Source: Zipacnadum sp036504235
GTDB lineage: Bacteria; Armatimonadota; Zipacnadia; Zipacnadales; Zipacnadaceae
Length of the DNA: 15,674 nt
Direction: 5' to 3'
NCBI GenBank assembly: GCA_036504235.1
Contig: DASXVN010000011.1
Coordinates: 1-15,674 of the forward strand
The position numbers and the translations under genes were made by a program. The notes beneath the pieces were generated by a model. The model saw only the letters and a program-made list of their open reading frames with translations. It was not told where the DNA came from and did no database searches. Below, piece by piece: positions 6,284 to 13,300 of the stretch. Every line of letters begins with the position of its first letter. The stretch's first letter is position 1.

Positions 6284-8557
6284 CTAGAAGGGCAGCCCCT
6301 GCTCGTTGTCTTCGGTCTCGCGGTCTTCGCGCGGCTCGCTCGGGGGCGGCGGCGGCTTCTCCATCAGCAAGTCGGCCTTCGCGTCGGCGTAGTCGTGGGC
6401 TGGGGGCAGCACCTGGCCCGGCTTCGGTCGCGAGTAGTCGTAGTAGTAGTAATAGTAATAGTAGTAGTAGTCGCCGGCGGAGAGCTTCAGCTTGTTGAGC
6501 ACCACGCCGAGGAGGTCGCCGCGGGCGTGCCGCAGCAGGCGCACCATCTCATCGAAGGCGTCGCGGGTAACCTGCCCAGCGGCCGCCACCAGGATCGTCT
6601 TGTCCACCTGGGAGGCCAGCAGCAGCGCGTCAGTCAGCATGATTGCGGGCGGCGAGTCCATGACGACAAGATCCGCCAGGCCCACCAGCTCCTGCAGCAG
6701 CGCCGACATGCGGCTAGAGTCCAGCAGCTCCGCGGGGTTGGGCGGGAGCGGCCCGCTGGGCAGGAGTTGCAGATTCTCGACCTCGGTGCGCTGCACCGCC
6801 TGCTCGGGGGTCAACTCGCCCACCAGCACGTTGGTCAGACCGGTGGTCGCCTCCAGGCCGAACAGCCCATGCTGCGTCGGGCGGCGCAGGTCGGCGTCCA
6901 CCAGCAGGACCGACTCGCCGGCCTGGGCGTAAGCGATAGCCAAGTTGGCCGCCACCATACTCTTGCCCTCGCTGGCTCCGGCGCTGGTCACGAGGATAGT
7001 CCGGGGCCGCCCCTCCACGGTCGCGAAGTTGATGTTGGAGCGCAGCGTACGGAAGGCCTCGGCCGGCGGGCTCTTGGGCGCGTGTACCATCAGCAGCTCG
7101 GTAGCCGATTCGCCGGTCCAGGGCACGACGCCCAGGAAGCGCAGGTCCGGATCGCGGGTGACGTCCTCCGGCCGTCGCACGGTATCGTCGAGCGTCTCCA
7201 TCAGCAGCGCCAAGGCAAAGCCCAGGAACAGGCCCAGGGCCAGGGAGAAGGCGAGGCTGCGCAGGAGGCTGGGGCTGGTGGACTTGGCGTTGAGGGCGGC
7301 GTCCACCATGGAGGCGCGGCCGCGCTCGGAGGCCACGCTCAGCTTCTTCGCCTCGAGCTGGGTCAGCAACTCCTGGTAGGCGTTGCGCTTGAGGGCGATC
7401 TGGTCCTGCAATTGCTCCAGAAGGCCCTCCTTATCTAGTATGTCGGACTTTTTCGTGTCGCTCTCACTGACCGCGGTCTGCAGGCTGCCCACGCGAGCCC
7501 GCAACTCCGCCACTTGCTGCTCGGCGGCGCGGCGCTCGCTCTCCACGCCGTAGCGGCGGGCGGGATCGACGGGCGCCGTGGTCTCGATCACCGGGCTGGT
7601 GCGGCGCAGGGCCTCCTGGATCTCGCGGATGCGCGCCTGCATCTCCTCGACCGCGGGGTGGCCACTGGTATAGCGCGCCTGCAGCTGGATCAGCGCGGCC
7701 TGCGCGGTGTTGAGCTGCTCGCTCAGGCTGGCATACGCGGGATTGGGCTGGACGGAGCGCGCGGTCCGCTGACCGCTGAGTTGCCGCTCGGCCCCGGTCA
7801 GAGTCGCCAACCGCGCCTGGGCCGAGGCCAGGTCCGCTTTGGTCTGCTGCAGCGCCAGCCGGTAGTCCTGAATCTGCGTGGCGTAAGACGCGTTGCCGCC
7901 CTGCGCGGCGTTGCCGACTTGGGGAGTGACGGGCTGCTCCATGGGGACGACTCCCCAGGTGCGCTGGTACTCGCGCTTCTTGGCGAGCAGCACATCCAGG
8001 TCGAGGCGCGTCAGCTCCGCCTGGCGCTCTAGATAGCGTTGGGCGTTGGTCGCCTGCTTCTGGCGCAGTTCATCCATGATCTCGAGGAAAGAGAGCGCGG
8101 TTTGGTTCGCGAATTCGCGAGCCCACGTTTGGTCCTGGGAGACCGCCTCGATAACGATCAGGTCGGGAGGTTTGACGTTAGCGCTGATGGCGGCGGTGAT
8201 CTGCGTGGGGTCCACGACAATCTTGGGGCCGACGGTGCGCTCAGCGAGGGATCTGGCGGTGCGGCGGGCCGTCTCGTTACCGGAGGCAATTACGGCCTGG
8301 GTCTCCAGGGCGACATGCTCGTTCTGCGCCTGGCCCGTGGCCCCCATGAGGAAGACACCTTGCTGCTCCTGGGGGACGACAACGGTGGCGCTGGCGCGGA
8401 AGTTCTTCGGCATCGCCACGGACACGACACCGCCGATGCAACCGGCCGCTACGCCGACCGCGAGGATGAACCACCAGCGGCGGGAGATCATCCGCAGGTA
8501 GTCTTGGATGTCCAGCTTGCCCGCGGCGCTTTCAGGTACGAGGTTAGTTGTTGCCAA
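6284..8557 (-). CDS. Polysaccharide co-polymerase fused to bacterial tyrosine kinase (Wzc-like)
   Basis: This 757-residue inner-membrane protein is predicted to set exopolysaccharide chain length and autophosphorylate on tyrosine. The N-terminal Wzz domain (about 14-110) includes LDIQDYLRMISRRWW and the first membrane helix (29-49). A long coiled-coil extracytoplasmic part follows (about 165-420), and the second helix is near 431-456. The kinase then shows Walker A GASEGKS with Lys532, Walker A' LLVDADLRRP (Asp554, Asp556) and Walker B VVMDSPP (Asp634). Ten consecutive tyrosines (697-706) plus Tyr708 form the autophosphorylation cluster, followed by a PPPPP tail. The length matches one-chain Wzc proteins (about 720-760). 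The start is TTG at 8557 with GGGGAGG 11 nt upstream; the next in-frame Met (residue 23) would cut the Wzz domain. It is monocistronic here between its own promoter and terminator. No polymerase, flippase or phosphatase gene is in view, so the polymer is unknown. Confidence 0.93.
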   Translation of the reverse strand: MATTNLVPESAAGKLDIQDYLRMISRRWWFILAVGVAAGCIGGVVSVAMPKNFRASATVVVPQEQQGVFLMGATGQAQNEHVALETQAVIASGNETARRTARSLAERTVGPKIVVDPTQITAAISANVKPPDLIVIEAVSQDQTWAREFANQTALSFLEIMDELRQKQATNAQRYLERQAELTRLDLDVLLAKKREYQRTWGVVPMEQPVTPQVGNAAQGGNASYATQIQDYRLALQQTKADLASAQARLATLTGAERQLSGQRTARSVQPNPAYASLSEQLNTAQAALIQLQARYTSGHPAVEEMQARIREIQEALRRTSPVIETTAPVDPARRYGVESERRAAEQQVAELRARVGSLQTAVSESDTKKSDILDKEGLLEQLQDQIALKRNAYQELLTQLEAKKLSVASERGRASMVDAALNAKSTSPSLLRSLAFSLALGLFLGFALALLMETLDDTVRRPEDVTRDPDLRFLGVVPWTGESATELLMVHAPKSPPAEAFRTLRSNINFATVEGRPRTILVTSAGASEGKSMVAANLAIAYAQAGESVLLVDADLRRPTQHGLFGLEATTGLTNVLVGELTPEQAVQRTEVENLQLLPSGPLPPNPAELLDSSRMSALLQELVGLADLVVMDSPPAIMLTDALLLASQVDKTILVAAAGQVTRDAFDEMVRLLRHARGDLLGVVLNKLKLSAGDYYYYYYYYYYDYSRPKPGQVLPPAHDYADAKADLLMEKPPPPPSEPREDRETEDNEQGLPF
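6440..6469 (-). repeat. Triplet repeat encoding ten consecutive tyrosines
   Basis: Ten in-frame codons (eight TAC, two TAT on the coding strand) encode Tyr697-706 of the kinase, bounded by Asp on each side and followed by Tyr708. The DNA is a near-perfect trinucleotide repeat in otherwise complex sequence. It could expand or shrink by slippage without shifting frame. Confidence 0.95.
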
Positions 8558-8628
8558 TAGTTGCGGCGCCTCCCCAGGACTACCACAAACGCGGCGGCGA
8601 GTGTTACTGCGATGTAAAGTGCTCGGCT

Positions 8629-8658
8629 ATTTTATCACCGGAGCCGCCTGCAAGTCAA
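8629..8658 (-). promoter_or_regulatory. Sigma-70-type promoter of the BY-kinase gene
   Basis: On the minus strand TTGACT (8658-8653), an 18-bp spacer and TAAAAT (8634-8629) form a strong promoter match, five of six at each box. The start would fall near 8622, leaving a leader of about 65 nt before the TTG start codon at 8557. Confidence 0.7.
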
Positions 8659-8744
8659 TACTCTCTCCTCCGTTGACCCGGCAGGCACGGCTATTTCATC
8701 GCCTTTGTGAGGGCTAGCGCCTCTCCCCTGCGGCCCGGCGACTA

Positions 8745-8774
8745 TTGACAGGGTTGGGGGCCAAGACGTAGAAT
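8745..8774 (+). promoter_or_regulatory. Sigma-70-type promoter of the TPR gene run
   Basis: A perfect TTGACA (8745-8750), an 18-bp spacer and TAGAAT (8769-8774) give a near-consensus promoter. The predicted start is near 8781, about 136 nt upstream of the ATG at 8917. It points away from the kinase promoter; the two -35 boxes are 86 bp apart (8659-8744), leaving room for a shared operator. No clear inverted repeat stands out in that gap. Confidence 0.75.
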
Positions 8775-8803
8775 TGTGTCAGTGTATAGTTTCTTCGCGG
8801 ATA

Positions 8804-8916
8804 GCTAGGCAAACCTGCACAGAAATGCGGGAACCTGAGGCTCCGCTGCAGGGTTTACCTAGACGCAAGCAAGCCAGACTGCTGCGCTGACCGACAGCCG
8901 TCAGGGGGCTGAGGCG
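8804..8916 (+). promoter_or_regulatory. Structured 5' leader, candidate RNA switch
   Basis: CTAGG (8805-8809), AAACC (8811-8815) and TGCA (8816-8819) pair with TGCA (8847-8850), GGTTT (8852-8856) and CCTAG (8858-8862), making a 14-bp stem broken only by one mismatch and one bulged G. An alternative stem, CCTGCA (8814-8819) with TGCGGG (8826-8831) around a CAGAAA loop, cannot coexist with it. Downstream, CTGAC/GTCAG (8887-8891, 8900-8904) and CAGCC/GGCTG (8895-8899, 8907-8911) interlock just before the start codon and involve the GAGG at 8911-8914. Blocks AGGCAAACC, GAAA, GACGCAA and CAGCC...GGCTG occur in the order found in c-di-GMP-I (GEMM) aptamers, but with about 30 extra bases and a broken ACGCAAAGCC core. 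A regulatory leader is likely; the ligand is unproven. Confidence 0.45.
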
Positions 8917-10164
8917 ATGGATGATCTGATTTCCCCCGAACTAGTGGAGAGCACCGAGGAAGAAGCCGAGGCGTGCGGGCCCAGCCCGGAGGACACTGCC
9001 TCCCTGCCCGTCGTGGCGGCTGCTCCCAGTACGCGCCTGCCGCGCGCGACTAACCTGCTGGCGCTGGGCCAGGCCGCGGAGGCCGCGGCGCTGTGCCGGG
9101 AGGAACTGGTCCTGGACCCGGCGTCCACGGAGGCCTACGCGCTGCTGGCGATCGCCGAGGAACAGGCCGGCAACCGGGACGTCGCTATCGAGATGTACGA
9201 GGAACTGCTGCGCCTGGACCCGGATCGCCCGGTGGAGGCGGAGCACCTCGCGGCCTTGCGGTGCGAGGCCGAGGAGCTTCGCGCCGAGGAGCCCTCCCCT
9301 GAGGAGCAGGAGGAGCGGCTGCGGCGGATGCAGCCCCTGGCCTTGATAATCATGGCCGGCGCGGTCGTCTGCCTGCTGGCGGCGTTGACGCTCATGATAG
9401 TCGCCCGCCATCGCGCCGCCGACACCCGGCAGGCCTACGCGGTCGCCATGCAGACCGGCTACCAGTACTATCAGGGCGGCTACTATCGCGACTCCATGAA
9501 CTTGTTCGCCGAGGCCGTCCGCCTCTTCCCGCGTGACGCCGCCGCCCGGCAGTGGTATGCCTACGCTGACCAGCAAGCCCGCGCCACCGGCACCTACGCG
9601 GCCACCGCTCCGCCGCTGATCAACCCGGCGGCTCAGCCCTTTGCGCCGGTGCCCCTGGGCAACGGTGCGCCCCCCGCGGCCGGGACGCTGCCTCCGCCGC
9701 CGGGGGGCCTGACGCCGCCGCCGACCGTGCGGGGCTCGACCCGCGCGACGGATTGGGGCGACGTACCCGCGCTTCCCCCGACGGAGCCTACCGGCGGCCA
9801 GCCGATCATCCAGCCGGTGCCGCCGCCCGGGGGAAATCAGCCTCCGGTGCAGGCGCCGCCGGTGCCTACGGAGAGCGCTCCGCCGCCGCCAGCCGAGCCG
9901 CAACCGATGATTAAGATTGAGCGCGTGGACACGCCGCGCCGGGCGGGGGCCGACTCCGCGCTGCAGAAGGCCGACGGCCTGCGCGCGCAAGGCGACGGCT
10001 TGGCGAAGCAGGGCCAGTACGGCGAGGCTCTGTCGGCTTACCAGGGCGCCCTCGCCGCCTACGAAAAGGCGAAGGCCGCCCAGCCCGAGCGCGGCAGCAC
10101 GATTGACAGCCGCATCGGCTCGGTGCAGGCCAAGATTAGACTATGCAAGCAGCAATCCTCCTAG
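8917..10164 (+). CDS. Membrane-anchored TPR protein with proline-rich region
   Basis: This 415-residue protein matches no named family that I recognise. The acidic N-terminus is followed by two TPR-like repeats (about 43-110; LGQAAEAAALCREELVLDP and NRDVAIEMYEELLRLDP), a charged stretch, and one membrane helix (about 141-163, LALIIMAGAVVCLLAALTLM). Then comes a third TPR-like unit (about 172-205, YYRDSMNLFAEAVRLFP), a long Pro/Gly/Ala-rich region (about 220-345) and a C-terminal helical repeat (AKQGQYGEALSAYQGALAAYEKA). This suggests cytoplasmic TPRs tethered to an extracytoplasmic arm, or the reverse. TPRs bind other proteins, so an assembly role is likely but unproven. The start at 8917 has GAGG three bases upstream, closely spaced and within a predicted RNA structure. 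It overlaps the next gene by 22 bp and is divergent from the BY-kinase gene. Confidence 0.85.
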   Translation: MDDLISPELVESTEEEAEACGPSPEDTASLPVVAAAPSTRLPRATNLLALGQAAEAAALCREELVLDPASTEAYALLAIAEEQAGNRDVAIEMYEELLRLDPDRPVEAEHLAALRCEAEELRAEEPSPEEQEERLRRMQPLALIIMAGAVVCLLAALTLMIVARHRAADTRQAYAVAMQTGYQYYQGGYYRDSMNLFAEAVRLFPRDAAARQWYAYADQQARATGTYAATAPPLINPAAQPFAPVPLGNGAPPAAGTLPPPPGGLTPPPTVRGSTRATDWGDVPALPPTEPTGGQPIIQPVPPPGGNQPPVQAPPVPTESAPPPPAEPQPMIKIERVDTPRRAGADSALQKADGLRAQGDGLAKQGQYGEALSAYQGALAAYEKAKAAQPERGSTIDSRIGSVQAKIRLCKQQSS

Positions 10165-11837
10165 CCCGCCGTCTCCTACCGTGGTTCGCGCTGCTCGCCG
10201 GGATCGCTCCGACCCTGGCGGCTCCCGCACCGCAGCAGGGCCGCGCGATCGTGGTGGCCGCCCCCACGGCGGACCGCGCCGGGACCGCGGCCTTCACCGA
10301 TGCCCTCCTGGACGTGCTCGCGGCGCAGGAGGCCGCGCCGGTGCTGCTGGTCAGCGCCGAGTCGGCGCTGTGCCGCGGCGCCGGGCTATCCGGGGAGAAG
10401 CTCACCGCTCTGCAGAGCGAGCCGGCCGAGCCGGCGGCGCAGGACCTGCTGGAGTGGAGCCGCCGCCTCTACGTCGCCGATTTCGCGCGCCTGACCGTGA
10501 CGCCTGCGGCCAACTCCGCGCAGGTGCAGATCCTCTGGGCCCGCGCCCTGGTCGGTCAGGTGCGCCAGGCGACGGTGTCCTTTAGCCAAGCGCTCACCGC
10601 CAAGACCGCCCCCCTGCTGGCCAGCCAAGTCGCGCGCACGCTGCTGGAGGGCTGGGATCAGGCCAACACCGTAGCGGCCTCCGGCCAAACGCCGGGCGCC
10701 GGCGCGACGCCCCAGCCGCCGATCAAGCCGGCCCCGGAAGCGCCGCCGGTGGCGCCAACCCCGGTCCCCTCTCCCCCGCCCGCGACCCCGCCGCCGGCCA
10801 CGGTGCCCCCGGCGACGACGACGCCTGTGGACACGACTCCGGCCCCGAGCCTGCTGGACGCGGCGCGGGCCGCTTTCGCGGAGGGCAAGACCCAGCGGGC
10901 CCTGGACCTGATTGACCGCGCCCTGCATACTCCCGACGAGGACCACGTGGCGGCGCTACTGCTCCAGGCGCAGATCTTCGGCCTGACGCAGCAGTCCGAC
11001 CAGCAGCACGAGTCGCTGGCCGCCGCGGTGGCGCTCGACAAGACCCTCTACGAACCGCGCCTGGAGCTGGCCGCCCTGGAGCGCAGCCGGGGGCTGTGGC
11101 AGGATGCGATCAGCATGTACGAACAGGCCGTGGCGATCCAGCCGCAGACCCCGGCCGCCTACGTGCAACTGGCCAACCTCCTGGACGACCGCCGCCAGCC
11201 GGAGCGGGCGCTCAAGACCCTGCAGACCGGCGTCAAGGCCGCCCCGGAGAGCGTGCCCCTGCTGCTGGCGCTGGCTCAGGCGTACCGCCAGCGCGGGCTG
11301 CTGGCCCCGGCGGAGGACACCTTCACCCGGGTGGCGGCCCTGGCCACCGGCGCGCGGCGCCTGCAAGCGCTGCGCGAGCTGGGCCACATGTACCTACAGG
11401 CCGGTCAGTATGCCGCGGCTTTCGACTCGCTGCGCCAGGCGGCGGACCTCGCCCCCGGCGACCAGGGGAAGAGCTATCAGGAGTTGTTTGTGGCCTGCGA
11501 CCAGACGGTGGGCCAGTCCCTGGAGGCAGTTTTCGCCAGCTTGGAGGCCCTGGAGGCCGGCGATCCCGCCCTGTCCCGGGAGGCGGCGTACCAGCGGATG
11601 TCCACGCAGGTCCAGCAGATCAAGCGCATCAAGGACTTCGCCGAGCCGCTGGAGCTGCCCGCCGCCGAGCAACTGGTGCAAGCCCAGCGCGTGCTCTACT
11701 ACTCGCTGGCGCTGGAGGCCGCGACCGACGCGTTGACCTACGTAGACACCGGCGACGCGACACTCAAGACCTCCGCCCAGCAGCGGCGCGAGGAGGCCCA
11801 GGCGCTGCCGGCCCAGTGGGCCCCGCCGCCCGCCTGA
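10143..11837 (+). CDS. Exported TPR-repeat protein
   Basis: This 564-residue protein begins with a signal peptide (MQAAILLARRLLPWFALLAG..., cleavage likely near residue 27 after TLA). A mixed alpha/beta domain follows (about 30-175, RAIVVAAPTADRAGTAAFTDALL), loosely like domains that precede TPRs in envelope proteins. A Pro/Thr-rich linker (about 180-237) comes next. A TPR array (about 240-450) contains EGKTQRALDLIDRAL, SRGLWQDAISMYEQAVAIQP, DDRRQPERALKTLQTGVKAAP and YRQRGLLAPAEDTFTRVAAL. The tail is helical. No enzyme motif is visible. The start lies inside the last 22 bp of the upstream TPR gene, with a poor Shine-Dalgarno, so translation is probably coupled. Two TPR proteins, one membrane-bound and one exported, beside a Wzc-like kinase could serve envelope or polysaccharide assembly; that link is inference. 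Confidence 0.85.
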   Translation: MQAAILLARRLLPWFALLAGIAPTLAAPAPQQGRAIVVAAPTADRAGTAAFTDALLDVLAAQEAAPVLLVSAESALCRGAGLSGEKLTALQSEPAEPAAQDLLEWSRRLYVADFARLTVTPAANSAQVQILWARALVGQVRQATVSFSQALTAKTAPLLASQVARTLLEGWDQANTVAASGQTPGAGATPQPPIKPAPEAPPVAPTPVPSPPPATPPPATVPPATTTPVDTTPAPSLLDAARAAFAEGKTQRALDLIDRALHTPDEDHVAALLLQAQIFGLTQQSDQQHESLAAAVALDKTLYEPRLELAALERSRGLWQDAISMYEQAVAIQPQTPAAYVQLANLLDDRRQPERALKTLQTGVKAAPESVPLLLALAQAYRQRGLLAPAEDTFTRVAALATGARRLQALRELGHMYLQAGQYAAAFDSLRQAADLAPGDQGKSYQELFVACDQTVGQSLEAVFASLEALEAGDPALSREAAYQRMSTQVQQIKRIKDFAEPLELPAAEQLVQAQRVLYYSLALEAATDALTYVDTGDATLKTSAQQRREEAQALPAQWAPPPA

Positions 11838-11840
11838 CAG

Positions 11841-11854
11841 TTCGACTAGTCAAA
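11841..11854. promoter_or_regulatory. Near-perfect palindrome, possible operator
   Basis: TTCGACTAGTCAAA has a perfect GACTAGTC core with TT/AA flanks and one mismatched pair. It lies 4 bases after the exported TPR gene stop and 75 bases before the HTH gene. Two DNA-binding proteins are encoded directly downstream, so an operator for one of them is conceivable. No good promoter could be placed next to it. Confidence 0.3.
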
Positions 11855-11929
11855 CCCGATCTGGCCCGCCTCATACTCAATACAGCTCACTTCGCAGCCC
11901 GTCACTGAGGATCGCCGGAGGACAAGCCC

Positions 11930-12580
11930 ATGCTCATTCACGAATGGATGCGGTACCGCGACCGGCAAGTGAAGCGGCCCGAACCGGAACTCATTGAGTC
12001 GCCCGCGCCGGAGGCCGAAGAGGCGGACCAGCCGCTGGTCCCTGACCACGCGCCGGTCGGCGAGGAACTGCTCGCGGCCCCCGCGCCGCCCCCGGCTCCG
12101 CTCCTGCCCTTCGACGTGGAGGCGGAGGAGGAAGCCGCGGTACTGGCCTCCCCCCTGTATCCGGCCGCGCCGGAGCCTCCCGTCGAGGAGCTGTTTGAGG
12201 CCCCGATCGCCGGGTCCGCGCGCCGGCAGGCCGAGGCGGTGGCGGCCCTGCAGGTCTCGGACTTCCAGAGCCGGCGGCTGCAGGCGCTCCTGGCCAAGCA
12301 GCAACGCCTGCCCCTGGAGGTGGAGGAGCCGGAGGCCCCCGCCCGCCGCGGCACCCCCGAGCCCGCCGAGTCTCGCGAGGACCTGATCGAGCGGCTGCTG
12401 GACCCGGTGCTGAGCATCAACGAGGCCGCCACCCTGCTCGGGGTGTGCTCGACCTCCATTCGCCGCTACACCAACCGCGGCGTGCTCCGCTGCTTCCGCA
12501 CCCCCGGCAACCAGCGCCGCTTCCGGCTCTCGGACGTACTCGACTTCATGGAGCTGCAGCAGCAGGAGCCCGTCGACTAA
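11930..12580 (+). CDS. Low-complexity protein with C-terminal MerR/excisionase-type HTH
   Basis: This 216-residue protein has a long acidic, Pro/Ala/Glu-rich N-terminal part (about 15-155) and a C-terminal DNA-binding domain (about 162-208). The latter reads SINEAATLLGVCSTSIRRYT followed by NRGVLRCFRTPGNQRRFRLSDVLDFME. This is the winged-HTH pattern of MerR, BldC and phage excisionase (HTH_17) domains: the helix-turn-helix, then a basic wing with the conserved GNQRRFR and the end-helix xDVLxF. No effector or dimerisation domain of known type is visible, so this is not a standard MerR activator. Start ATG 11930 has GGAGG about 8 nt upstream. The next gene, a winged-helix regulator, follows 4 bases after the stop, so the two regulators are translated from one message. 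No integrase or phage gene is near, which argues against an excisionase role. Confidence 0.85.
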   Translation: MLIHEWMRYRDRQVKRPEPELIESPAPEAEEADQPLVPDHAPVGEELLAAPAPPPAPLLPFDVEAEEEAAVLASPLYPAAPEPPVEELFEAPIAGSARRQAEAVAALQVSDFQSRRLQALLAKQQRLPLEVEEPEAPARRGTPEPAESREDLIERLLDPVLSINEAATLLGVCSTSIRRYTNRGVLRCFRTPGNQRRFRLSDVLDFMELQQQEPVD

Positions 12581-12584
12581 CGAT

Positions 12585-13256
12585 ATGGCGGAGATTGGCC
12601 TGTACGGCACCCCCGATTTCTGCGCTCGCCTGACCGCCGCGGGGATGACCGGCGGCGATTTGGCCCTGGTCCCGGTGCGGAGCTGGGAGCAGGCCGCCAC
12701 GCGACTGACCGCCGGCGACTCCTCGGCCCTGGTCGTGGAGCTGCCCCGCCGCGACGCGGCCGCCCGGAGGCGTTTGGCCGAGCTGGGCCGCCGGACCCCC
12801 CGCCCGGTACTGGTGGCGGTGGCGCAGAGCTCGCCGGAGCTGGTCGCCGACTTGCTGGCGGGCGGCGCGGCGGAGGTCGTGGCGGCGGACCTCAGCCCCC
12901 GCGAATTCATCGCCCACCTCCGCGCCCTGCTGCGGCGGAGCGCGACTCCCGGCCGCCCCGCGGCGGCGGAGGTCCTGGCGGCGGGACGCCTCCGTCTGGA
13001 CCTGGGCCGCCACAGCGTGAGCCGGGACGGGCAGCCGCTGGCCCTGACCCCCCGGGAGTTTGACTTGCTGGCGGCGCTGCTGCGCGGTTGGGGCCAGGTG
13101 CAGCGCCGCGAGGATCTGCTGCCCGGGACCGGCGCGAGCCGCACGCTGGACGCCCATCTCAGCCGCCTGCGCCGCAAGCTGGGCGCCGCCGGGGACTGCG
13201 GCGTGCGCCTGACCACCGTGCCCGGCGTCGGCTACCGCCTGGACGTGATCGCATGA
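12585..13256 (+). CDS. OmpR/PhoB-family regulator with degenerate receiver
   Basis: This 223-residue protein has the size and layout of an OmpR-type response regulator. The C-terminal winged helix (about 132-222) is clear: LTPREFDLLAALLRGWGQVQRREDLL, then RTLDAHLSRLRRKLG and VPGVGYRLDV, close to the consensus. The N-terminal 1-118 keeps receiver-like alternating strands and helices but lacks its chemistry. The acidic pair after strand 1 is replaced (IGLYGTP), the phosphoacceptor position reads VVELPR with Glu52, and the Lys-Pro after strand 5 is VVAADLSP. It therefore should not be phosphorylated normally; Glu could mimic a phosphorylated state. No histidine kinase is adjacent. The stop overlaps a 15-codon frame by ATGA. 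DNA binding is well supported; target genes are unknown. Confidence 0.9.
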   Translation: MAEIGLYGTPDFCARLTAAGMTGGDLALVPVRSWEQAATRLTAGDSSALVVELPRRDAAARRRLAELGRRTPRPVLVAVAQSSPELVADLLAGGAAEVVAADLSPREFIAHLRALLRRSATPGRPAAAEVLAAGRLRLDLGRHSVSRDGQPLALTPREFDLLAALLRGWGQVQRREDLLPGTGASRTLDAHLSRLRRKLGAAGDCGVRLTTVPGVGYRLDVIA

Positions 13257-13300
13257 CCACGTCCCCCAACTTGACCATTTCCGAGGTGCGCCCTTGCTGA
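13253..13300 (+). CDS. Possible 15-codon coupling or leader ORF
   Basis: An ATG at 13253 overlaps the regulator stop (ATGA). It opens a frame encoding MTTSPNLTISEVRPC, which stops at 13298-13300, inside the first codons of the next gene (TTG 13294). The chain of overlaps could couple translation of the two genes. Its end also resembles the usual first strand of MR/MLE proteins (LTISEVRP), so it may be a frame-shifted remnant of an earlier N-terminus. It may equally be chance. Confidence 0.25.
   Translation: MTTSPNLTISEVRPC

Noticed and set aside
6395..7438. 347-codon plus-strand frame with a run of Val/Ile opposite the kinase
   Set aside because: It is the complement of the tyrosine repeat and kinase domain; the minus-strand protein has full Walker motifs.
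8804..8916. Confident c-di-GMP-I riboswitch call
   Set aside because: The conserved core is interrupted and extended, so only partial block similarity can be claimed from reading alone.
11930..12580. Excisionase of an integrated element
   Set aside because: The HTH resembles excisionase domains, but there is no integrase, attachment-site pair or phage gene, and the long acidic arm is not typical.
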